DNA of 64,000 bases from Pseudomonadota bacterium (lineage in GTDB: Bacteria > Verrucomicrobiota > Verrucomicrobiia > Limisphaerales > SXTU01), in the NCBI GenBank assembly GCA_009922615.1, contig RFVF01000007.1, positions 1-64,000 on the forward strand, in the 5' to 3' direction. Both the position numbers and the translations under genes were made by a program. The notes beneath the pieces were generated by a model that saw only the letters and a list, made by a program, of their open reading frames with translations, ran no database searches and had not been told where the DNA came from. Each line of letters begins with the position of its first letter. Position 1 is the first letter of the stretch. This document shows positions 62,369 through 64,000 of the stretch, piece after piece.

Positions 62369-64000
62369 TCACCGCACCAGCATCCAGTCCACGGTGGCTT
62401 TGGCGGGCGCGGGCTTGTCGAAGGTGACGGTAAACCCCTCGGCGGTCTTCTCCGTGATGGCACGCGCGCCGAGCCAGGATTGTTCAAGGAAGACGGCGTA
62501 GTCGGCGTCGGCTTCGGGCGTGGGGAATTTCACTTTGAGCGTCGTGGCAGCGACGGTGACGGCGAGGTTTTTGCCGCGCAGGTTTTTCGCGGGCTTGGCG
62601 TCGCCGGAGATTCCCGCGACGGCGGAGACGGAGCCGCCGGCGCGCACACCGCCGCCCTCGAACTGAAACTCACCGCTCTCGCGGCTCACCTTGAGCGAGG
62701 CGACTTGCGCGGGGCGCGCGGGGGAGGAGACGGCTTTGGTGATGCCAGTCTTGCCTTTGTCGGCTTCGGGTTCGGGCGCTTGGCCGTAGAACCATTGGAT
62801 GGGCTGCTCATGGTAAGGCTGCTGGAAGAGAATCGCAGCGCGGGCGAAGTCGGCCTTGAAGTTCAGGCCGATGGTCGCGGCGGAATCGACCACCATGATG
62901 TTGTCCCACGCGGGCTTGGGCTCGTGGCGCTTGGCGAGATCGTCCAAGTTCGCCGGGCCGCCGCGTGCGGTGACGACGGAGTAGCGCGCGGTCGCGCCGT
63001 TGTTGGCGGCTTCGAGAATCGCGGCAGGGAACTGGCCGGGCACATCTTCCCACGACCAGACGCGCATCGCGGTCGGCTTAAAGGGGTCAGGGCCGATGGC
63101 CTGCTCGATGGCATCACCCTTCTCGAAGTCGAACGTCGTGCCAACGCCAGCGTGGGCGGCTAGGCCGAGCGTGCGCTGGCCACCCCGGTCGCCCCCGGGG
63201 ATGGCGCGGGCGACGTCGTTCACATACGCGCCGGGGGCGATGACGTAGCTGAGGGGCCGCACGTGGCCGTCCCAAGTGTAGTTGTCCGTGCGGTAGAGCG
63301 TGGGGCTGCCGGCACTTTTCGCGCCCCACCAGAAGCGCTGGATTTCAATTTCCTTGGTGCCGTCGGCGTTGGCATTGAACTTGGTGATGAGATACCAGCG
63401 GAAGGTTCCTTTCGGCGTCAGCTCGCTTTTGTCGGCTACGGCGAAGAAGCGGCCCACGACCTCGGGCGTCCACGGGCAATCTTTGTCGCCGCGGATGAGG
63501 CCGCCAAATTTGCGCTCCGTGGCACCGGAGATTTCGCTCTTCACGAGCGAGGTGGTGTAGTCCTTGCCCTCGAAGATACTGGCGCCTTTGTCCGGAAGGT
63601 CATAGTCCGTGCGGCCGGCGACAATTATGACTTTGCCGGCGGTGAGGTGCTTCTTGGGGTTGAGGTTGATGAGCGGGCGAGAGTCGCCGAGCGTGTTGAG
63701 ATTGCGGGAGGCGTTGCTGAAGACGAGCTGGGACTTCGCCCAATCCACGGACTCGACAGTGCTGTGGAAGTTGTTGTCCATCGAGCGGAGGAAGGCGGCG
63801 TAACAGTTGCCGTTCTCGTCCCCGGCGGCCGAGTGGATGTTGCTCATGTAGTTGAAGTCGCAGTAGTAGATGTAGGTGTCGCCGTGGGCGTATTGGTTGC
63901 GGATTACCTTCACATCGTAAGTCTGGTTGTCGTTGTGGCTGGTCTGGAGCATGTGCAGGAGGCCGGTGTTGCTTTTGTTGTGCAGAATCGCACCGGTGAC
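62369..64000 (-). CDS. Large secreted hypothetical protein, 3' part (5' end outside window)
   Basis: 543 codons, open to the right edge, so the N-terminus is missing. Visible part: SHNDNQTYDVKVIRNQYAHG, then YMSNIHSAAGDENGNCYAAF, VIIVAGRTDYDLPDKG, FRWYLITKFNANADGTKEIE and a C-terminal beta domain (GDAKPAKNLRGKNLAVTVAA). The start looks like beta-helix coils. No catalytic motif recognised. Its stop lies 19 bases before the GH42-like start, so it leads the operon. Function unknown; polysaccharide binding or lysis is likely from context. Confidence 0.7.
   Translation of the reverse strand, partial: VTGAILHNKSNTGLLHMLQTSHNDNQTYDVKVIRNQYAHGDTYIYYCDFNYMSNIHSAAGDENGNCYAAFLRSMDNNFHSTVESVDWAKSQLVFSNASRNLNTLGDSRPLINLNPKKHLTAGKVIIVAGRTDYDLPDKGASIFEGKDYTTSLVKSEISGATERKFGGLIRGDKDCPWTPEVVGRFFAVADKSELTPKGTFRWYLITKFNANADGTKEIEIQRFWWGAKSAGSPTLYRTDNYTWDGHVRPLSYVIAPGAYVNDVARAIPGGDRGGQRTLGLAAHAGVGTTFDFEKGDAIEQAIGPDPFKPTAMRVWSWEDVPGQFPAAILEAANNGATARYSVVTARGGPANLDDLAKRHEPKPAWDNIMVVDSAATIGLNFKADFARAAILFQQPYHEQPIQWFYGQAPEPEADKGKTGITKAVSSPARPAQVASLKVSRESGEFQFEGGGVRAGGSVSAVAGISGDAKPAKNLRGKNLAVTVAATTLKVKFPTPEADADYAVFLEQSWLGARAITEKTAEGFTVTFDKPAPAKATVDWMLVR

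Overview
The window is GC-rich chromosomal DNA of a Verrucomicrobiota-type bacterium, most like the Limisphaerales/Pedosphaera group. Reasons: pseudopilins with an [20 protein letters not shown] N-terminus, a planctomycete/verrucomicrobial multi-domain cytochrome (DUF1587/1592/1588/1585 type) followed by a DUF1552 protein, many Tat/Sec-exported sugar-processing enzymes, and abundant short palindromic intergenic repeats. The taxon is inferred; no rRNA gene is present. No tRNA, rRNA, CRISPR array or integrase gene was seen.

Layout. 0-26.5 kb is mostly housekeeping: the end of a TPR protein, cvpA-like, dnaG, a NhaD-like antiporter, a methyltransferase-glycosyltransferase fusion, a GT21-like glycosyltransferase, a short GspE/PilB ATPase, a secreted alpha/beta hydrolase, a three-domain phosphatase-RpiB-GlyA fusion, an ECF sigma factor with its putative membrane anti-sigma partner, a receiver/ATPase protein lacking the kinase histidine, purL, an O-antigen-ligase-like protein, a PQQ-type beta-propeller, a pseudopilin, an amidohydrolase with a C-terminal frameshift and a G8/CEMIP-like protein. 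26.7-34.0 kb is a Cus-like metal-efflux operon (Cys-rich peptide, TolC-type, membrane-fusion protein, metal-site lipoprotein, RND pump). 34.1-36.2 kb is mnmG with two parS-like palindromes.

36.2-42.3 kb is an accessory region. It starts with a non-coding mosaic of palindromic repeats, then a striking 21-bp-periodic array that inverts about a central palindrome, then a fibronectin-III-like protein, then an integron-cassette-like stretch with one convincing attC site, two weaker candidates and small orphan genes. No integrase lies in the window, so it resembles a CALIN.

42.3-64 kb is a run of exported polymer-degradation genes: transglutaminase-like protein, two sialate O-acetylesterases, a BNR/Asp-box sialidase-like protein, the giant cytochrome and DUF1552 pair, an esterase, a TIM-barrel isomerase, a pseudopilin, and a minus-strand operon of Gfo/Idh dehydrogenase, SGNH hydrolase, GH42-like protein and a large partial secreted protein.

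Most notable: the YwlE-like/RpiB/GlyA triple fusion whose domain order matches a Firmicutes operon; the inverted 21-bp array; the cassette region; a TIR-bounded element inside the RND pump gene; and paired palindromes (REPIN-like) inside or touching coding genes. Three genes carry apparent one-base frameshifts, which may be real decay or assembly error.
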